A DNA stretch of 19,599 bases from DTU019 sp050949825 (lineage in GTDB: Bacteria > Bacillota > Syntrophomonadia > Syntrophomonadales > Syntrophomonadaceae): the NCBI GenBank assembly GCA_050949825.1, contig JBMNGL010000010.1, positions 1 to 19,599 on the forward strand. The letters run 5' to 3'. A model generated the notes under the pieces. That model saw only the letters and a program-made list of their open reading frames with translations, was not told where the DNA came from and made no database searches. A program made the position numbers and the translations under genes. How positions within the stretch are numbered: the first letter of the stretch is position 1; the number at the start of each line of letters is the position of its first letter. Positions 15,685 through 19,599 of this stretch are shown in pieces.

Positions 15685-15789
15685 GTAGATTACCTGGCAA
15701 TCATTTTGCTGGAAATGGTGATGACCTGCGGGGTATAGATTCTGCAGAAAAGATATCTTAATTATGGCTCGGTTTTTTCAACAATGTTG

Positions 15790-15818
15790 GGAACTTTTTG
15801 CCTATTGACCATGTCTAA
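15790..15818 (+). promoter_or_regulatory. Candidate ECF-type autoregulated promoter
   Basis: GGAAC (15790-15794) followed by TTTTT and, after an 18-base gap from GGAAC, GTCTAA (15813-15818). This resembles ECF promoters, which commonly pair a -35 of the GGAAC type with a -10 containing GTC or CGT. It lies about 35-45 bases upstream of the ECF sigma gene, as expected if the factor transcribes its own operon. Confidence 0.5.
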
Positions 15819-15853
15819 TAAAATAACCGGGCTCAGGCCTGGTTGGACCGGGA

Positions 15854-16429
15854 GTGTTATTAAGCTTGGTTCCGGTAAATGATCTGATTAAAGAAGCCCA
15901 GGGGGGCAGCCTAAAAGCCTTCGAAGAACTGGTTCTGCTCTATCAGGATCGGGTTTTCACTCATTGCTGCCACCTGGCTAACAATAATTACGATGCCCAG
16001 GATCTGGCCCAGGATGTTTTTGTGCAGGCCTTTAGAAATGTCCGTTCCTTCAGGCAGGAAGCAGATTTTGGAACCTGGCTGCATCGCATTGCGGTTAATC
16101 TGTGGATCAACTGGTGCCGCAAGAATAAAAAGGCGGTGGTGCTTTCACTGGATGAACCGCTACTCTTGGGAGACCAGGAGCTAAACCGGGAACTGGCCGC
16201 CGGCCAGGATTCCCCGCTGGAAGTCCTGGAAAGGGCCGAACTCAGTGAACAGCTGCGGCAGGCATTGAATTGCCTCCACCCGGAATATAAGGCGGTTTTG
16301 GTGCTGCGGGAGATGGAAGGCTATAGTTATGAGGAAATCGCCAGCCTTTTAGGCTGTTCTTTAGGCACAGTCAAATCGCGTATAAACCGGGCTCGCAAAG
16401 CCCTGTTGAAAGAAATCAAGGCAGAGTAA
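15854..16429 (+). CDS. ECF (σ70-family) RNA polymerase sigma factor
   Basis: A 191-residue sigma factor with only regions 2 and 4. Region 2 is at about 22-90 (AFEELVLLYQDRVF, DAQDLAQDVFVQAF, FGTWLHRIAVNLWINW). Region 4 is at about 135-187 (LRQALNCLHPEYKAVLVLRE, YSYEEIASLLGCSLGTVKSR helix-turn-helix). A loosely conserved linker joins them. It directs RNA polymerase to a stress- or envelope-type regulon. The first possible start is GTG 15854, which has no free ribosome site; TTG 15866, 11 bases after GGGAG, is a credible alternative and would give 187 residues. The anti-sigma gene follows 60 bases downstream, the usual paired arrangement. A GGAAC-type promoter just upstream suggests autoregulation. 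The family is certain; the signal and regulon are unknown. Confidence 0.95.
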   Translation: MLLSLVPVNDLIKEAQGGSLKAFEELVLLYQDRVFTHCCHLANNNYDAQDLAQDVFVQAFRNVRSFRQEADFGTWLHRIAVNLWINWCRKNKKAVVLSLDEPLLLGDQELNRELAAGQDSPLEVLERAELSEQLRQALNCLHPEYKAVLVLREMEGYSYEEIASLLGCSLGTVKSRINRARKALLKEIKAE

Positions 16430-16489
16430 ATACCGATATCAGAAGCAAGGTTTAATGCATATACTTATAATATAGAAGGCGTGAATACC

Positions 16490-17500
16490 ATGAATTGTAG
16501 AGAAGCCAGACAATCGATATCCCCTTACCTGGACGGGGTGCTGGACAGCAAAGAAACCCTACTGGTGCAATTGCACCTGGACGGCTGTCAGCAGTGCCGC
16601 GCGGATTACCGGGATCAAGTCCGCTTGTCCGAATTGCTGCGCTTTATGGGCAAGGATATTAAACCGGCGCCACCCGGGTTTAAGGATGCGGTGATACAGG
16701 CGGTGCAGACCGAAGCCGCCAGGGCAGCTCGCCCCCGGCTGCGGGCCGCCTGGGCCAAATTGTCCTGGAAGAAGGCCTGGCCAGCGGTGGCAGCGGCAGT
16801 ATTCCTGGTCTTTGCTTCCCTGAACGGGTTCTTGCCGGATAATCGCGGTATGGATCACATTGCCGTGCAGGACGGCAGCCAATCTGAAGTGACCCCAAAT
16901 GCTACTGTGGAGCCAAATCAGATTGTGTCTCCCGGCGCCGTCACTGTTACGACCCCGGAAAGTCCTGCTGCCACAATGAAACCTGAAGGGCCAGTGGTGA
17001 TTGCTGAAAATCCGCCCACTGACCCGTCTTTAATGCTGCCCCCCTCCACCTCGGTATTGTTAAGCATGGAGGATCGCAATATATTGACTACTATGCTGGT
17101 TGTTCGCAGCCAGGAGGATCAGGGCGCAGTTGGGGAGCAGGTGCAGTCTGTTGCCGCCCGCTGCGGAGGATCTGTAGAAAAGCTGGGACAGCAGGTCAAA
17201 GATGGAGTCAGCTACAATCTGTTTAAGATTACCGTTGACCGCGGTGAGAATAATACTTTGCTCAGCCGCCTCTCCTCATTGGGAACGGTCGTTACACGCG
17301 ACGAGGATCGCCAGGATATTTCCCAGGCCTATACACAGGCGCTGGAACAGTTTCTTCGCCTGAGCACCCAGCGCGGCGAAAGCAAGGATCCGGCTGAGAT
17401 CAAGCGGTTGGAACAGCAAATAACCGGATTGCAGAAGCAATTGAGTGATTGGAAGCGGCAGGCCGGTATGTCCACCGTGGTCTTGTGGGTGCAGGATTAG
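16490..17500 (+). CDS. Zinc-binding anti-sigma factor with external DUF4349-like domain
   Basis: A 336-residue single-pass membrane protein. The N-terminal cytoplasmic anti-sigma zinc finger has Cys3 and the H-x3-C-x2-C motif (HLDGCQQC, residues 29-36), which holds the ECF factor inactive. One transmembrane helix lies at about 97-115 (WPAVAAAVFLVFASL). A Pro/Thr-rich spacer follows, then an external domain of about 140 residues (LVVRSQEDQGAVG, YNLFKITVDRG, LGTVVTRDEDRQDISQAY), a coiled coil (AEIKRLEQQITGLQKQLSDW) and a closing strand STVVLWVQD; this order fits DUF4349. ATG 16490 is preferred over GTG 16481 because AAGG lies ten bases upstream of the ATG. It likely senses an envelope signal and releases the sigma factor. 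No protease partner is next to it, though the S41 protease is in the window. Confidence 0.88.
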   Translation: MNCREARQSISPYLDGVLDSKETLLVQLHLDGCQQCRADYRDQVRLSELLRFMGKDIKPAPPGFKDAVIQAVQTEAARAARPRLRAAWAKLSWKKAWPAVAAAVFLVFASLNGFLPDNRGMDHIAVQDGSQSEVTPNATVEPNQIVSPGAVTVTTPESPAATMKPEGPVVIAENPPTDPSLMLPPSTSVLLSMEDRNILTTMLVVRSQEDQGAVGEQVQSVAARCGGSVEKLGQQVKDGVSYNLFKITVDRGENNTLLSRLSSLGTVVTRDEDRQDISQAYTQALEQFLRLSTQRGESKDPAEIKRLEQQITGLQKQLSDWKRQAGMSTVVLWVQD

Positions 17501-17517
17501 GATTAAACCATGATATG

Positions 17518-17840
17518 ACGAAGGATCTTACCCTGGAAGTTGTTCGCTTCGCGAAAGATTCTTCGCTTCGCTCAGAATGACAGGGGCGTTGCCCTCTGGT
17601 GTCTTCCCGAGCGAACTAATCTTGTCATCCTGAGCGAAGCGAAGGATCTTGCCCTGGGAGGTTGTTCGCTTCGCGAAAGATTCTTCGCTTCGCTCAGAAT
17701 GACATAGGGTGTGCGCTCAGGATGACATAGGGTGTGCGCTCAGGATGACATAGGGTGTGCGCTCAGGATGACAGGGGAGTTGCCCTTAAGTATGACAAAA
17801 ACAGGGGCTTTCATAGCAATGACAACAGTCGCTGCGCTCG
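17518..17840. repeat. Repeat island with two cores and a triplicated module
   Basis: A 5'-truncated core at 17518-17582 begins about 18 bases after the anti-sigma stop. A complete core is at 17623-17704 (arms CCTGAGCGAAGCGAAGGATC and GATTCTTCGCTTCGCTCAG). Then come three 23-bp units, a module ending AAGTATGACA, and the CTTTCATAGCAATGACA module (about 17807-17824). The order matches the other islands. No gene is present. Confidence 0.92.
17701..17769. repeat. 23-bp unit in three perfect copies
   Basis: GACATAGGGTGTGCGCTCAG plus GAT occurs at 17701, 17724 and 17747 without differences. It is the equivalent, on the other strand, of the module expanded to 27 copies at 117-764, seen here at an early stage of amplification. 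Confidence 0.93.
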
Positions 17841-17884
17841 TATGACAGTGGATTCAAACATATTTTAAATTATCATGGTTACAG

Positions 17885-17916
17885 AGAGGCTGTTCCATCA
17901 GGAACAGCCTCTTTTA
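17885..17916 (+). terminator. Strong Rho-independent terminator downstream of the ECF operon
   Basis: AGAGGCTGTTCC-ATCA-GGAACAGCCTCT is a perfect 12-bp stem with a 4-base loop, followed on the plus strand by TTTATT. It points in the direction of the sigma/anti-sigma operon, about 385 bases after its last stop codon, with the repeat island in between. The minus-strand side lacks a U tract, so it does not clearly serve the convergent SLH gene. Confidence 0.82.
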
Positions 17917-17954
17917 TTGTGCCAATATGCTCTGCTCTTTTTGCCTACCATGGG

Positions 17955-19599
<1,645 letters not shown>

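Overview
The window looks like a piece of a chromosome from a Clostridia-type Firmicute (Bacillota), perhaps of the Peptococcaceae/Desulfotomaculum/Syntrophomonas kind. This is an inference from gene content: a SwrC-like RND pump with the GRIVDDSIV motif, proteins ending in copper-amine-oxidase N-terminal-type stalk domains, an S-layer-homology (SLH) protein, an ECF sigma / zinc anti-sigma pair, strong AGGAGG ribosome sites and frequent TTG/GTG starts. No rRNA, tRNA, CRISPR array or classical IS was seen.

Layout. 1-990: a 24-bp tandem array ending in a palindromic core. 991-1404 (-): FMN-binding split-barrel protein. 1548-2141 (-): TetR/AcrR regulator bordered by REP-like palindromes. 2254-2804: repeat island with a 252-bp duplication. 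2819-7083 (-): RND pump and lipoprotein adaptor, coupled by an ATGA overlap. 7168-7518: a small GIY-YIG nuclease gene held tightly between two inverted half-copies of the local repeat. 7554-8009: an 8-copy 50-52-bp array plus core. 8016-9611 (-): S41/PDZ protease. 9674-10131: repeat island with a 215-bp duplication. 10437-11552 (-): short TolC-like protein. 11747-11940: repeat island. 11964-12911 and 13103-15292 (-): two paralogous stalk-domain exported proteins. 15854-17500 (+): ECF sigma factor and anti-sigma factor. 17518-17840: repeat island, followed by a terminator at 17885-17916. 17955-19599 (-): SLH protein running off the window, with a 7-bp minisatellite in its 3' end.

How it works together. 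The pump operon and the distant TolC-like gene each have a TATAAT promoter overlapped by the same GACCGRCYGGTC inverted repeat. They therefore probably form one regulon, most simply repressed by the TetR protein encoded just downstream of the pump. The ECF/anti-sigma pair has its own GGAAC-N18-GTCTAA candidate promoter. The S41 protease, stalk-domain proteins and SLH protein suggest cell-envelope maintenance.

The most striking feature is the repeat family. Six intergenic islands hold the same composite element in the same module order, and a different segment has been tandemly amplified in most of them. The GIY-YIG gene occupies the loop position of one copy. This gives a testable model of a GIY-YIG-encoding parent element with many small derivatives.
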